A stretch of 64,000 bases of DNA from Laccaria trichodermophora (taxonomy: Eukaryota > Basidiomycota > Agaricomycetes > Agaricales > Hydnangiaceae). The notes beneath the pieces are model-generated. The model ran no database searches, was not told the origin of the DNA, and saw nothing but the letters and a program-made list of their open reading frames with translations. Positions 11,645 to 23,650 of the stretch are shown here, piece by piece. Both the position numbers and the translations under genes were made by a program. Position 1 is the stretch's first letter. Every line of letters begins with the position of its first letter. The stretch lies in NCBI GenBank assembly GCA_018417955.1, contig JACTVC010000027.1:496001-560000 (forward strand), given 5' to 3'.

Positions 11645-12205
11645 ATGAAGTTCTCTCGTCTCTCTACTGCTCTCGTCCTTCTAGCTTCTGGCGCTGCCGT
11701 GTCTGCTACTCAGACCGTTACCGCCACCACCGTGCGCTATAATACTTGAGTGGCGACCCACAGACTGAGCTGACTTGACCACGCCGTTTGTCCACAGTAC
11801 GCGCCAGTTCCAACCCCCATGCCCGCCAGCCAGTGCCCCACCGGATCTCTCTGGTGCTGCAATACTGTTCAGCCTGTGAGTGACTTTTCTTTTCCTTGAA
11901 TAAATTCTGACGAGCCACGCTCGTTGGGTAGGCATACGGAAGCGTCATCGCCCCCCTCCTCGCCTTCCTTGGCGTCGCCGTTGTCCCCGTTACTACACTC
12001 TGCGGGGCTGGCTGCACCGCCATCAACTACCTCAGTATCGGCACAGGTGGCATGTGCACCGCTCAGCCCGTTTGCTGCCAGTATAACGACTACGTAAGTT
12101 GCTCCGTCGTTTCTCCGTCTATTCATTAGTTTCTTATTATTTGAATGAACTTTTTAGTCCGGACTGGTTGTTATCGGCTGCACCCCCGTTACTCTTGGTA
12201 TCTAG
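11645..12205 (+). CDS. Class I hydrophobin 3, with a ninth cysteine
   Basis: Four exons in the same arrangement as hydrophobin 2, ending with TAG at 12203-12205. The signal peptide is identical to that of hydrophobin 2. The core keeps all eight family cysteines, including C5 in GGMCTAQPVCC. It also has an additional cysteine four residues before C4 (TTLCGAGC), where hydrophobin 2 has LLGSGC. The C3-C4 loop also differs (FLGVAVVPVTT against LLGIVVDPVTA), as does the end of exon 3 (QYNDY against QNNNF). The frame is open and the splice signals are intact, so the gene may be expressed, but it has changed faster than its sister copy. Confidence 0.92.
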
Positions 12206-12702
12206 GCGCATCGGACTGCGCAGTATCTTTTCTTGAAATTTTTTGTAACAATGTTGTCCTGTACATCGACGCCGGTGTTGGTATATGTGTTTGGTATATG
12301 TGTTTCTATTATATGACTTGAAAAGTCATGATTGAGTTTGATGTCGCGAGATATACCCGCGCAGGTCAACCTTTGCATAAACTCTCGGTTCCTTAGGTAG
12401 TCTACGAAGTTGTAACGTCTGACGTGGGGCTTCACCCCGATAGACTATAATCTTGACATTTTTTTCCAAAAAAAACTCTCGGTTGGGTTATTGTGTCCCA
12501 TAGCATCACTTCATCATGTGTATTGTCCACCGCTCTTTCGGGCCTGGCCCGTATGGGGAATGTAAATCCAATTAATCGGGTTCTGTCAGGTTGGATGATG
12601 GTATGACCAAAAACAATTTTACACATTGTGAACAGTATAGCTGTGGTATATTTATACAAAAAATGCGGCAGGAGTAGTGCATCTCATTCAATTAACGATC
12701 GT
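12206..12702. other. 3' flank shared with hydrophobin 2
   Basis: Non-coding. It lies between the convergent ends of hydrophobin 3 and the transporter and is partly similar to 9994-10330. Confidence 0.5.
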
Positions 12703-14960
12703 CTAAATTTTCCCAAGAAACTGCTTCAGTATCAAGTGGCGAGTGACGCCAATCAACCCCACTCCAACCATCACCATCGTTCCTATAAGAATCAAATAAA
12801 TCACACCTAGCAAGAACCTTCTAAATAGTATTAGCGCTTACCTGCATAAACCCCAACAGCAGTAAAACTCCCAGTCGCCGTATTGATCGCACCCGATATT
12901 GGAGGGCCAGCCAACGCGCCAAAGGACATGATACTCAAAAACATTCCAAGCCTTCTGCCGACATCATGCGTATCACCCAGATCCATCATTGGGTTGGCGA
13001 GCAGAGATATATACGAGCCCGAAGCGAACCTGGACCGGGCGTGTGTGTCAGTCAAGTCGTGTGCTGTCGGCTTTTGGGAATGTCATTATTTACCCGTAGA
13101 GAACCGTCAAAGCGAGAAGCGACGATTTCGTCTTGGCGAATGGCCATGCGTAGGTCAATATCCCGGCTACTCCGGTAAAGGGTATCATAATGTTCATTGG
13201 ACCTGATTTTTGAATATTTAAAGAAAGGGTAACATCAAGAAGTATGATCTTACCAAGTCGATCGCTCATATACCCAGCGACGTAGCGACCTAGGAGAGAC
13301 CCTGCGTTTGCGATCGCGACAAAATAAAAGGAAAAGGAAGGGGATATGCCGATTGAAGCTGCGCTGACGTCGACGTAGGTCAAGACTTTATGAGTAGAAT
13401 AATTCATCAGGCCTTTTGGAGCCGGGGGGACAATTGTGAATCATACCGGTGTATAATCCAAGAAAGTTGAAAAACGCCGAAGCGCAATAAACGGAGAAAG
13501 GCGCTGACTTGAAGGCGCTCCAGTTGAAGAGTCCTCCCGGTACATTTCGAGATGGTAGACGCCGTTTCAGGGTCTATAGTATTAGACTGTCTTTCAAAAA
13601 ACAGTCCACAATAAGTAAAAAGATCATTTTACCAGATTCGCTGCGCCCAAGACGACAAGAAGGATAAACCCAAGTATCCTCATCGTCCACGGAAAACTAT
13701 AATCCAAGAACCCGTCAGAGCCGCTAGCGGCGATGTCAGGATTTATGAAACCCACAAACTCACCCAACCACCGGAATCAAGCTCTTAGTGACAATAGGCA
13801 AAACCACACCCCCAAGCGACGATCCAACAGCTACGATCCCCATAGCCAGCCCCCTCCGCTTCTTGAACCAATGCGCGATGACCGCGGCTGTAGGTCCGAA
13901 TATACCTCCGCATGCTGCCTGCTCATTCATTCATCAATATATGCAAGGAGGGTAGAAGGAGAAAGAAAAAAAAAGAGTGCGCACCCCAACGGCTATACCC
14001 TGACAGAGAAGAAAATGCCAATATTGTGTACATTGCGCCACTAGGAACGTCGCGCCTACTAGGAGGGCGCTTGAGGAGAGGAATAGGACGCGGAAATGGC
14101 CCAGGTCGAAGAGGCGGCCTATGAATATTGCTGGGAGGAATATGAGGGCGTACTGACGAGATTTTTAAATTGGGTCCGATTTGAAAGGGAGGGATGAGGG
14201 GGGACTACTTACTTGGATGGAACCTATCCACGCGCTGTGTATATCTGATTCAGAGGAAGATATATTTCGGGAGATAAGGTTACACGTACATGCTTGATGG
14301 TGGTGAGTCGTGTAGGAGGGTTAGTTGGTAGTACGCTTGAAATATCTGTTCCCAAATATCAGTAACAAGCGTTCAAAGGCAGCCTGAGGCGGGCTACGCA
14401 CACCCCAAGAATTGACGTAACCGAACCTGTTATAAATAGAATGATCATGATGGTTATTATTGTCAGAATCAAGAAATGAAGGGAACATAGACGGAAATGA
14501 GTCTCGTGCACGGTACAGCGCGTGCCTTCGGCATGTCAAGAAGTCGGAGCGACTCGGACTCGGACACATGATCATAATATGTAGATCATCGGTATGCAGA
14601 CGGGGATAAACTTGAAGGAGCAAGGAGAAAAGTGAAAACCAACGTTGCGAAAGTGTTGCACATCGCCTAAAATAAGGTTTATTAGCAAGCTGAATTGACC
14701 GTGACAATGACATAGATGCGACTCGGAGATGAACTTGAGCTTGTACTGACCCCGAAAACAATAAGCCATGCTCTGAACCCGCCATCTGGGTACTCTTCGT
14801 CGAATATTGAGTCGTGTGCGGGGACTTCAAGTTGAACGACGGCTGAGTCTGATATTTCCTTCGTTAAAGATTCGGTGCTTATAATATTAGGTCGTTGTTT
14901 CTCGATATCGGTGAGTTCGTCAGAGGCGTCGGGTTCGTGAGTTGTTGAGGAGGTAGACAT
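12703..14960 (-). CDS. MFS transporter, monocarboxylate porter-like
   Basis: About ten introns interrupt this minus-strand gene; the chain of splice sites stays in frame from MSTSSTTHEPD at 14960 to a TAG at 12703. The protein starts with an acidic cytosolic tail, then DGGFRAWLIVFGAMCNTFAT and FGYVNSWGIFQAYYQ, a signature of fungal monocarboxylate-transporter-like (Mch) proteins. Later segments include IFIGRLFDLGHFR (the loop 2-3 motif), GIFGPTAAVIAHWFKKRRG, MGIVAVGSSLGGVVLP, GSLLGRYVAGYMSDRLG and a last hydrophobic helix ending LKQFLGKI. About twelve membrane spans are expected. Family members move monocarboxylates, riboflavin or siderophore-like solutes across the plasma membrane; the substrate cannot be read from the sequence. 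Part of its penultimate exon is repeated as a relic at 10379-10424. Confidence 0.88.
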
Positions 14961-16375
14961 AGCAAACTCCCGGATCGTTGTTTGTTTAAGAGAAGCAGTG
15001 GCAGCCGGGGAGAATAGAATGGGAGGACAAGCCTGAGAATGGTACCAACGCTTAAGTAGTCTGGTGGGAGAATGAGTAAAAGCGTCGTAGTAAGTCTATA
15101 TAAACGCGTCGACAGCAAGGAAACAAAACTCACACGACCGTAAACCTTTGTAATTCAAGTTCCATCATCCTCATCTCTTTCAAGTTGCATCTTCACATCG
15201 ATATCCTCCCAGCGGCGCTTTGATCGGCAGAGCAACTGGCAAGGGGTGCAGCGAGTCAGTTGTTACATAACATTCGGCTTGTGTGCCGGGACCTGAATAG
15301 GTAGTTGGGTTACCGGCGTATGCGCATGAGAGGATGAGAAGGTTCGGGAAAGACGTACATATGAGTGTGACGTGCGGATCGAGGGGGAGAGTTGTCGACG
15401 TCTTCAGCCAGTGAGGCTGGTCCTCGCCGTCAACGCCGAGAGGGAGGATTGTCTTTGTAGAAGAAGAAGTCACTGCCACTGAGGACAACTGCGGGGGATA
15501 GAATAGCAATGAGAGATTAAATTAATGTTACTTACCAGTTAATCTTGAAGAGAGCCCGGCGTATATTCCGACTTGCCGTGCGAGTACCAATGCGAGGCGG
15601 GTTATCCACTGCAACGCCCTACACCACCGACACCTAACCGTCCCATTTCTGGATCGCAACACGCATATGCATCGGGAATCGGGTACCATGGGAGCGCAGT
15701 AGAGAAACAGCATCCATTTGGAAGGAAAGGAAGTGGGGAGGTCAACTCAAAAGCTTGTGTGTCGTGGAATCGGAGGTGGGGACGTAAAGCGACGCTCCTG
15801 GGTGAATTCGTGCCGTGCAGACAAGGGGAGGGGCGATTGGGTATCTTCAAGTTGAGAGGTCCTGCCAGTCCTGGTGAGGCGGCAGGAGTGCTCGTGCGAT
15901 CCGCTGAATTCGCGACTCGGACTCGTGCCTCCGAGTGAGTGACAGTGGCAGCCGGCGCGAGGCGTGTACTGTCAGTTGTGTAAAAGTGTAAATCATGCTG
16001 AGGTTCTCAGACTTTCGAATCCCCCACCACTTGTGTATCAGAAAAGTTGAAGTGTATTCTATGGAACTCGTTGAAAGTCCGTTGGAACCGTACGCTGGCA
16101 ACCAACAAGCCTGAGTGAGTCCGATAGAGTACCCGTTGCTGGAGTTTGTAGGATCATAATTTGCTAGCAAGGTATTTATTGGCCTGCGTCTTGAATTTCG
16201 AGCGTACGTCCTTCCCTTCCTGGCGTGTCGTTGAAAGTAGTAAGAGATAAGATTAGATTTCCCATGTTATCTCTTATTTGTACCCCATACTTATCAGGTA
16301 ATCGAAAAAAATTGTTCGAAAGAAACCTTTGTCCATCAACCAAAAAGCCGTTTCAACGTACATCCTCAAACACAA
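14961..16375. other. Intergenic region, no recognised gene
   Basis: Open frames of up to 121 codons occur on both strands, but none has a recognisable domain or credible splicing. The two flanking genes are divergent, so both promoters lie here. A TATATAAA string near 15097-15104 could serve the minus-strand transporter. Confidence 0.4.
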
Positions 16376-17687
16376 ATGGCATTCGGTGCGTAGCTACTAT
16401 CTTGTTTCTTATACGTATACATAACTAACGCTTATGACAGGTGAATCTGGAGGCCGTGGCGGTTTCGGACGAGGACGAGGTGGAGGAGGAGGAGGAGGGA
16501 GGGGAGCTCCTGGTGGACGAGGAGGAGGGAGAGGTGGTGCTCGCGGGGGTACGTATCTCCTTTCCTCTCCTTTCCTTCCCTTTCTCCATCCATCCATTTC
16601 TACACACCCCACCCATCAGACAAAGCTGACCTTTGTGACTTTTTTCAGGATTTTCAGGTGGAGGATTCGGTGACAGAGGAGGACGCGGTGGCGGTCGTGG
16701 TGGACCTCGCGGAGGCGGGCGCGGTGCCCCAGGTGGTAGAGGAGCCCGCGGTGGCGGTCGCGGAGGCCGTGGTGGTGGTGGCCGTGGCGGAGCCAAAGGG
16801 GGGAGCAACACCGTCTTGGAGCCACATAGACACGCTGGGGTGTTCATCGCCAAGGGGAAGGACCATATGCTCGTCACGAAGAATTTGGTGCCGGGGGAGA
16901 GCGTGTATGGGGAGAAGAGGATATCGATTGAGGGTGGTGTGGAGGGGACGAAGACGGAGTATAGGGTTTGGAATCCTTTCAGGAGCAAGTTGGCGGCGGG
17001 CGTGCTTGGTGGGCTTGATGATATTTTTATCAAGCCTGGTGCGAAGGTTTTGTACCTTGGTGCTGCCAGTGGGACGAGTGTGAGCCATGTTGCGGATATT
17101 GTTGGTCCTGTACGTCCTTTTTGTTGCTTTCGATGGCTTTCACTCACGCTCTTATGCTCATTTATAGGAAGGTGTGGTGTACGCTGTAGAGTTCTCACCG
17201 CGCTCTGGCCGTGATCTCATCAACATGGCGAAGAAGAGGACGAATGTCATTCGTACGTCTCATCTAGCCTCTGTACTCTATCAACCGAACTGATCATCCT
17301 CCACCAGCCATCGTCGAGGACGCTCGGCTGCCCAACAAGTACCGCATGCTCCTCTCCCTAGTCGACGTCATCTTCGCAGATGTCGCGCAACCCGACCAAG
17401 CCCGTATCGTCATCCACAACGCAGAAAGTTTCCTCAAAGACCAAGGCCACGTCATCATTTCCATCAAAGCCAGCTGTATCGACTCAACAGTGCCGCCAGA
17501 GACGCTCTTCGCCGCGGAGGTGCAAAAATTGAAAGAAAGCAGGTTCAGACCTCTTGAACAGGTCACCCTCGAGCCGTATGAGCGTGATCACGCTATGGTT
17601 TCTGGTATGCTTCTTCTCGCCGTTTCTTTGAACTCACTGCTGACCCAACTTTCTTTCGCAGCTGTGTACCAACGGCATCAAAAGTAG
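16376..17687 (+). CDS. NOP1: Fibrillarin (rRNA 2'-O-methyltransferase)
   Basis: Six exons (16376-16385, 16441-16548, 16649-17109, 17168-17252, 17308-17604, 17662-17687) give 328 residues. A Gly/Arg-rich GAR domain occupies about residues 1-95 and is split by an intron. The methyltransferase domain follows, with [20 protein letters not shown], the AdoMet-binding stretch [40 protein letters not shown], and [16 protein letters not shown]. The catalytic K-D-K-H set of the family is represented by the Lys of the [10 protein letters not shown] region, the Asp of FADVAQPDQ, the Lys of ISIKAS and the His of YERDHA. Fibrillarin is the catalytic subunit of nucleolar C/D box snoRNPs, which methylate pre-rRNA, and it also methylates a glutamine of histone H2A. 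The very short first exon encoding MAF is supported by GTGCGT and ACAG borders. Confidence 0.96.
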
Positions 17688-18038
17688 AACAGAGTTGGAT
17701 TTGCGAACGTTCTGTACTTACTCCGTTTTTTCGGTTCCCTATTTTCTGTACATCTTCCTGTGCATTTTGGCAAAAGTATTTCGATGCATCTACGTAGTCG
17801 ATCTCCTTACGTTTCTTATCTCTCTTTTCCCTGCTGTATATATTTTCTCTCTACGGCCTCTTTTTGACGTGGCAGTGAGATCATGTGCCAGCCAGCCGCA
17901 GTCCGTCAAACCTCTCCTAGCACTCTCCTCCTATCGACCTACATATCTAGCGAACCCCTCACCTCAGTTTGACTTCCTTCTTTCCATCGCCAAAATAGCC
18001 AATTGAAGCCCTAGTGAAAGGGGTAACACCCTGAATTC
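17688..18038. other. Fibrillarin 3' region and PMT2 promoter
   Basis: Pyrimidine-rich and non-coding. The last 20 bases before the PMT2 start codon (GGGGTAACACCCTGAATTC) reappear, altered, in front of the two PMT2 relics near 22765 and 36772, showing that those copies began in this upstream region. Confidence 0.5.
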
Positions 18039-21000
18039 ATGAAACCTTCCGCCGTAGCTGTTGATTTTGGCACACCTGATCCTGACTATAACTTGCCACG
18101 CTCAGACTTGGACTCCTCCTCATTCGGGTTTGAAGACGTTTCTTACCCAACTACAACACATCATCATCATTGGTCCGAAGAGCAGCAGCTACCGCTACCG
18201 CTTTATTCAATGTCTGAAGGCGAGGCCCGGAGGAGGGTCAGGACGGGCCAACAACTTGTGACGGGCGCTGGCAGCTTTGATCCGTATGAAAAGGAGCAAT
18301 ATGACGACGACGACGAGGGCAAGGATGTTTATAATAAGCCGAGGGCTGCTGCTCAGAGGAGGTTTAGCAGTGGTCGTGTACAGCAACAACATCTTCCACC
18401 GCCTGCATCCATCGTAAGTCCCCCCCCCCTCCATCTACCAACTCCTCCACTTACTTATTCACCATACAGCGCGAATTCCTGTACCAAAACCTCGAACACA
18501 TCCCACCCATAATCTACACCCTCCTCTCCTGCTACACCCGCTTCCACAAAATCGGCGCATCCAACATCGTCGTCTGGGACGAAGCCCACTTTGGTAAATT
18601 CGGGTCCCACTACCTAAAACGGGAGTTTTATTTCGACGTACATCCCCCGTTGGGGAAGATGCTCGTTGGGCTAGCGGGGTTGTTATCGGGGTATGATGGT
18701 GGGTTTGAGTTTAAGAGTGGGGAAGCGTATCCGGAGAGTGTGCCGTATGTGGCTATGAGGGTTATGTTGGCTACGTTTGGGGTGGGGATGGTGCCGCTTG
18801 CTTGGTATACTGCGCTTGAGTTGGGGATGAGTTTGTGGGCTTGTCATTTGACTGCTATGATGGTTCTTTTTGGTATGTTTGGCGCTTCTTTTTTCTTTCT
18901 TTCTTCGGAGTGAGTTGAGGCTGATGATGATGGTGTTGTAGATGTCGGCTGGCTTTGTATCTCTCGGTTTATTCTACTGGACTCTATGCTCCTGTTCTTC
19001 ACGTTCCTTACCGTTTTCTGCTTGACCAAATTCCACAATCAACAGTACCAGTACGGCCTGTTCTTTACCTCATCATTTTCGAAGCTGACATGTCCTTTAG
19101 ATCCTTTTCTGTTGATTGGTGGCTCTGGTTATTCCTCACCGGCTTTTCCATCGGCTGCGTAACCAGGTATTTGCAAGCTTCTCACCGCAAGGTCAACAGA
19201 GCTCTAACCGTATGCCAGCGTCAAAATGATTGGTCTGTTCGTCACGGCTCTCGTTGGTGTCTATACGATCGAAGATCTATGGGAAAAGTTTGGAGACACC
19301 AAGATGCCAGTGGTGTGTTTTTTTTTTCGTAATATTTGTGGGGGAAGCAAACACTGATATCCTTTTCACAGCGAGACCAACTAAAACATTGGGGTGCACG
19401 TATAGCTTGCCTCATCATCGTCCCCATCCTCGTCTTCATGGCTTCCTTCAAAATCCATTTTATGGTCCTGAACCATTCAGGGCCAGGTGACGCCCAAATG
19501 AGCTCGCTCTTCCAAGCCAACCTCGTCGGAAACGATTTTGCCAAAAACCCACTTGGTTCGTGTCCCTTTGTCTTTCCGAACCAACACCCCCACTGACGCT
19601 CCACTAGAAATCGCCTACGGCTCAAAACTAACCCTCAAAAACATGGGCTGGGGCGGCGGCCTCCTCCACTCCCACGTCCAAACCTATCCGGTGGGGTCCA
19701 CCCAACAACAAGTAACCTGCTACCACTACAAAGACGCCAACAACGACTTTGTCGTTCTCCCCCGCTGGGACGAAGCACCTTACAACCCCAACGACCCCAT
19801 CCGGTTCCTCAAAGACGGGGACGTCATCCGCTTAAACCACGCCGCCACCACGCGGAATCTCCATTCCCACACGGTGCTTGCGCCCGTTACGAAGCTCAAC
19901 TACGAAGTGTCGTGTTACGGGAACGAAACGATTGGTGATAATCATGATTATTGGCAGGTGGAGGTTGTGGATGATATCAAGCAGGGACCGAAAGAGAGTG
20001 TGGAGAGGATACATTCGTTGACGACTCGGTTGAGGTTTAGGCATCAGGCGTTGGGGTGTTATCTTCGCGCTGCGAATGCGATTTTGCCGCAGTGGGGGTT
20101 TAAGCAGGTGGAGGTTAGTTGTGATAAGGAGAATAACCCCAAGGACGTGCATACGTATTGGAATGTGGAGAGTCATTGGAATGATCGGTGTATGTTTTAC
20201 CTTTACTTTCTCACCTTTTCTTGAAGAGCTGACGGGTTTTGGTGTGATGTAGTACCGGCAGGCGACACCAAATTCTATCGCTCCCCCTTCCTTCGCGACT
20301 TTTGGCACCTCAACGTTGCGATGATGACGTCCAACAATGCGCTCATCCCAGATCCGGATAAGGAGGATATATTGGCATCTAAACCTTTCGACTGGCCCTT
20401 TTTACATCTTGGACTGAGGATGTGTGGCTGGGGCGACACGCAGCTCAAGTATTACCTCATGGGCACGCCTATTATATGGTGGGCGAGCTCGATCAGCTTG
20501 TTTGTCGGTTTGTTCGCGTTGGGTATTTATTTGTTGAGGTGGCAGAGGAAGTATCATGATATGGATGCTCGTGAGTTGTTCTTTTCTTTTCTTTTGCAGA
20601 TGGAGAGAGCTGATTTGGTGGTGGGTGTAGATGAATGGGATCATTTCTTGTACGTTGGGAAGATTGCGTTCTTTGGTTGGGCGTTCCATTATGGTTTGTC
20701 GTTTTTCCTTTTCACGCTGCAGCTGCTGATGTTTTGTATAGTGCCTTTCCTCATCATGGGTCGTGTCACCTATCTGCACCACTACGTTCGTGAAGTCCTT
20801 TTCTCCTCCCCCACGCGTACCTAACCTTCCTCCCCCCAGCTTCCAACCCTCTACTTCGCAGTCCTAATGCTCGCCCACGTGCTCGACCACTTCATCTTCT
20901 CATCCAAGCTCCTCACTACAAAAGTCAAGAACATCTTCTTTGGCGTGTTTGCTTTCCTGCTGCTTTTCTCGTTCTGGTGGTTCAAGGGCGTGGCGTTTGG

Positions 21001-21137
21001 GATTGATGGGCCTATTGCGGACACTAAGGGATTGCAGTGGCGAAGTGTACGTTTCCTTTCCTCCCTTTTTTCTTATGTGGAGTGGTGCTGATTGTTTGGG
21101 TGTTTTTTTCCAGTCGTGGAATATCTATAACGATTGA
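18039..21137 (+). CDS. PMT2: Protein O-mannosyltransferase, PMT2 family
   Basis: Twelve exons splice in frame to 822 residues: 18039-18413, 18470-18872, 18942-19050, 19101-19166, 19219-19312, 19372-19555, 19608-20189, 20253-20570, 20631-20693, 20742-20785, 20840-21046 and 21114-21137. Exon 1 encodes a 125-residue disordered tail with HHHH and DDDDE runs. The GT39 catalytic half follows, with [13 protein letters not shown] (acidic pair near residue 162), [16 protein letters not shown], and SRFILLDSMLLFFT. A luminal MIR region spans roughly residues 410-600, with [33 protein letters not shown] and the GCYLRAA repeat. The C-terminal half has LRMCGWGDTQLKYYLMGTP and VPFLIMGRVTYLHHYLPTLY. The enzyme transfers mannose from dolichyl-phosphate mannose to Ser or Thr of secretory proteins in the ER, usually as a Pmt1-Pmt2 type dimer. 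Exons 4-12 lie inside the tandem duplication and have a decayed copy at 33105-35110. Confidence 0.95.
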
Positions 21138-21604
21138 TTGAGTGATAGACGATATAGAGTGGGATAACTAGTCGTTCGCTCGTGTCTTGCCCGATTAATC
21201 TTATTGCTTGGTTGATGGACGATCTTACCGCCACTCTTTGTTTCAGGGTTCGGCCCACCAACATTCGTGCTACAGCTGAACTTACCCCGACTTGGACAAG
21301 GCCCCTGGCCATCGAGTCTTTGCAAATGTAGCGCGATTCTGACCAAACGATTGTTCCGCTTTTCTACGTGACCCTGGACTCACCAGCATGACCAAGAGCA
21401 CACGAACTCACACGAACCGTTTTGATGGAGCTTAAACGTTGAGCCCTTGAGCCCTGGCCATTATACTTTTCTCACGATTTGGATGGATAGATAGCCTTGA
21501 GCGCTTAGCGCTTAGTATTGAGTACCGTAGAACCAACGCGCGACCAGCGGACACCCTTCGCATACGATCTTATCCGAACTCCAAAACATCATTGGTCATT
21601 GGTC
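21138..21604. other. PMT2 3' region and LGRI gene promoter
   Basis: Non-coding, closely similar to 35111-35590. It includes the string CGTGTCTTGCCCG, which also marks the right edge of both PMT2 relics. Confidence 0.6.
21500..21514. promoter_or_regulatory. AGCGCTTAGCGCTTA palindromic element
   Basis: A near-palindromic string about 100 bp upstream of an LGRI gene. Related strings sit upstream of the three other LGRI genes (see 26527, 35493 and 38012). In two of the other three cases it follows a shared TTTCTCACGATT block. Function unknown; a transcription-factor site is a guess. Confidence 0.35.
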
Positions 21605-22566
21605 ATGTCTTCAGCTCCATCTACACCTCACTCCCGTCCTGGTAAAGACTCATCAGACGGTCGAGGACTCGGAGGAGAGCCTGTAAGTGCAGATCACTAC
21701 ACCAAATTAAGGGTGCTAATGAACTTCACAGGTAACCCCGGACGATAATAGCCCTCGTTTTGGTGCGTTGTCTTCCATGAAGCTCTCTATCCACTCATTC
21801 GAAGGTGTCCTCAGTATACTACCGGCTCTACACGGACTATGGTCCAATCTCGTCAAAGAATCCGATCCATGCAACTGATCCATGCATCGGCCGGACTCTT
21901 CCAAAGCTCATCACACCCCCACTTACCGTCTCGTCTGTGCAAAAGCATCTATGCAAGATCGAAGGCTTTTCGGGAGCCTCAAGCACCCTATTCGAATCAC
22001 TTTCAAGCCAGACTGCATTTGAGGAAACGTCGCGATTGTCGCTCAGAGGGTTTACTGGCCCGGGCTTATCTGAGGACGACCCTATCGTCTTGATCGTTTC
22101 GGCACAATATGAAAAACTATCAAAAAGGTTAGTTTCGTTGGAGGGTGTAACTGAAGCTAGACATGCAAATCCACGTTACGGTGGGTTCAATTGCCAGTGA
22201 AATCTCGTTACTTGAATGAACATACTTAATGCATCTTGTCCAGTTTACTACCGCCTTTATGACGAAGAGGGTGCAATGGCTTCAAAGACTTCTTTTGATT
22301 CGGAGGAGTTTTCCTTGGGTCGCATCAACATCCTTTCTGTTGCTCCACCTCGAACAGTTGCTTGCTTGCAGTCCCGGATTATGCAGGCTGAAGACTTGTC
22401 ATTCCTCTACCACGACGTTCAGCTGTTCAAAGATATAGACGGTGAGGTGCCGATGAACGGTAATGACCCTGTCTGTCATCCACAGGCGTACGACTATCCG
22501 GGTTGCGTCGCTGATGAGCCCATTACAATCATCTATAAACGTGGTGGGTTGTATGGAAGTACATAA
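21605..22566 (+). CDS. Two-domain LGRI protein A, unit 1
   Basis: Four exons (21605-21682, 21732-21762, 21815-22180, 22244-22566) give 265 residues. I do not know a function. The N-terminus is a Ser-rich tail (SDGRGLGGEP). Two related domains of about 100 residues follow, each opening with VYYRLY at the start of its own exon. Domain 1 has PCIGRTLPKLITPPLTVSS and ends GPGLSEDDPIVLIV. Domain 2 has SFDSEEFSLGRINILSVAPP, the acidic patch DIDGEVPMNGND, and ends VADEPITIIY. Size, the PPxTV-L-K pattern and the hydrophobic C-terminal strand are compatible with a small beta-grasp-like fold, but this is a guess. I recall similar uncharacterised proteins in other Agaricomycetes. The frame is intact and all introns have standard borders. 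It sits between PMT2 and a PMT2 relic. Confidence 0.78.
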
Positions 22567-22761
22567 AGGGAGGTGTGCAGCTCCTTGTTTGTGCGATAGC
22601 GTGAAATTCTATATTCCACCCCTCTTTCTGTAACTAGCTCAATCTTCATTCATCAAACAAATTTCCCTCTCGTTGATTACTTCTCCAGCTTCTTCAGCGT
22701 TGCTTGCAATAAGCCCTCCAAGTCCCTCACTCCCCCTTCTAACTGTTAGCCCGTCATTGTA

Positions 22762-23436
22762 CTAGTGGGTATAACACCTTTCGCCGTAGCTGTTGATTTT
22801 GGCACATCTGATCCTGACTGTAACCTCGTGCCACGTTGGGGACCACGACGCATCATTGGTTGATAGCTCCGGAACAGCAACAGCTACCGCCTTATTCAAT
22901 GTCTGAAGGCGAGGCCCACTGGCAGAGGAGAGTCAGAACAGGAGCGACGGGGGGCAGCGCTGGCGGCTTTTCATTCATATGATTGAAAGGCCGTGTACCG
23001 CAACAACATCCATCGTAAGTCCCCACCAGGCACCAGCTACCAACCCCCAACCTACTTACCTACCACACAGCACGAAGTTCCCCATTAAACCCTCGAACAC
23101 ATCCCTCCCGTAATATACACCCTCCTCTCCTGCTGGACGCTTCCACAAAATCGGCGCATCCAACATCGTCGTATGGGACGAAGCCCACTTTGGTAAAGTC
23201 GGCTCACACGACCTCAAGCGCAAGTTCTACTTTGACGCCCATCCACCCCTGGACAAGATGCTCGTTGGCCTTGCGGGCTTGTTTTCCGGGTACGATGTGG
23301 GATTTGAGTTCAAGAGTGGGGAAGCGTACCCGGAGTCTGAGCACGTTGGCGACTTGTGCTAGGGTGGGTATGTTTCCGCTTGCATGGTATCGCTGTGTCT
23401 TGCCCAGATAATCTTATTGTTATATGTATCTAGGAC
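22762..23436 (+). pseudogene. PMT2 relic with internal deletion, unit 1
   Basis: Starts with a damaged copy of the PMT2 upstream region, has lost the start codon, and follows exons 1 and 2 through VVWDEAHFG and [16 protein letters not shown] to the codons for PLAWY at about 23392. It then jumps directly to PMT2 3'-flanking sequence (CGCTGTGTCTTGCCC, as at 21177). The MIR region and the C-terminal half are absent. Small indels and the changes GKFGS to GKVGS and PLGK to PLDK show decay. Confidence 0.85.
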
Positions 23437-23570
23437 GAGGATTAGTTTCGTATCACCACTCATGCATCATGTGCGGCGTTTGGCTCTTCCAAAGCCCATA
23501 CCTACGTCTGCACCGTTGAATGACTTGGGACAACGTTAACTACAACCCGTGGCAAGCAGAACGAAGCCGC

Positions 23571-23650
23571 TCAGCGCTCAGCGCAAGTTAAGAGGAGTAT
23601 TGGTTCGCGTGAGCGCTCAGTGCAAGTTGAGAGGAGTAGTGGCTCGTGCC
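23571..23650. repeat. Two-copy tandem repeat
   Basis: GCTCAGCGCAAGTTAAGAGG and GCTCAGTGCAAGTTGAGAGG open two adjacent units of about 39 bp, each followed by AGTA-TGG-TCG. They lie at the left edge of the unit 1-specific stretch. Confidence 0.6.

Larger units (their letters stand above)
10425..13037 (+). repeat. Hydrophobin tandem duplication, unit 2
   Basis: Contains the upstream region, hydrophobin 3, its 3' flank and the last exons of the transporter. It aligns with 7434-10424. The transporter 3' end at about 12640-12988 has been lost from the corresponding place in unit 1. Confidence 0.7.

Noticed and set aside
16425..17198. 257-codon Pro-rich frame on the minus strand over fibrillarin
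   Set aside because: It is the antisense of the Gly/Arg-rich GAR domain and methyltransferase exons; the repeated GGN and CGN codons keep the opposite strand open.
19832..20308. 158-codon minus-strand frame over PMT2, and the 211-codon one over its copy (33637-34272)
   Set aside because: Both are shadows of the large PMT2 exon 7; they carry no motif and cross real splice sites.
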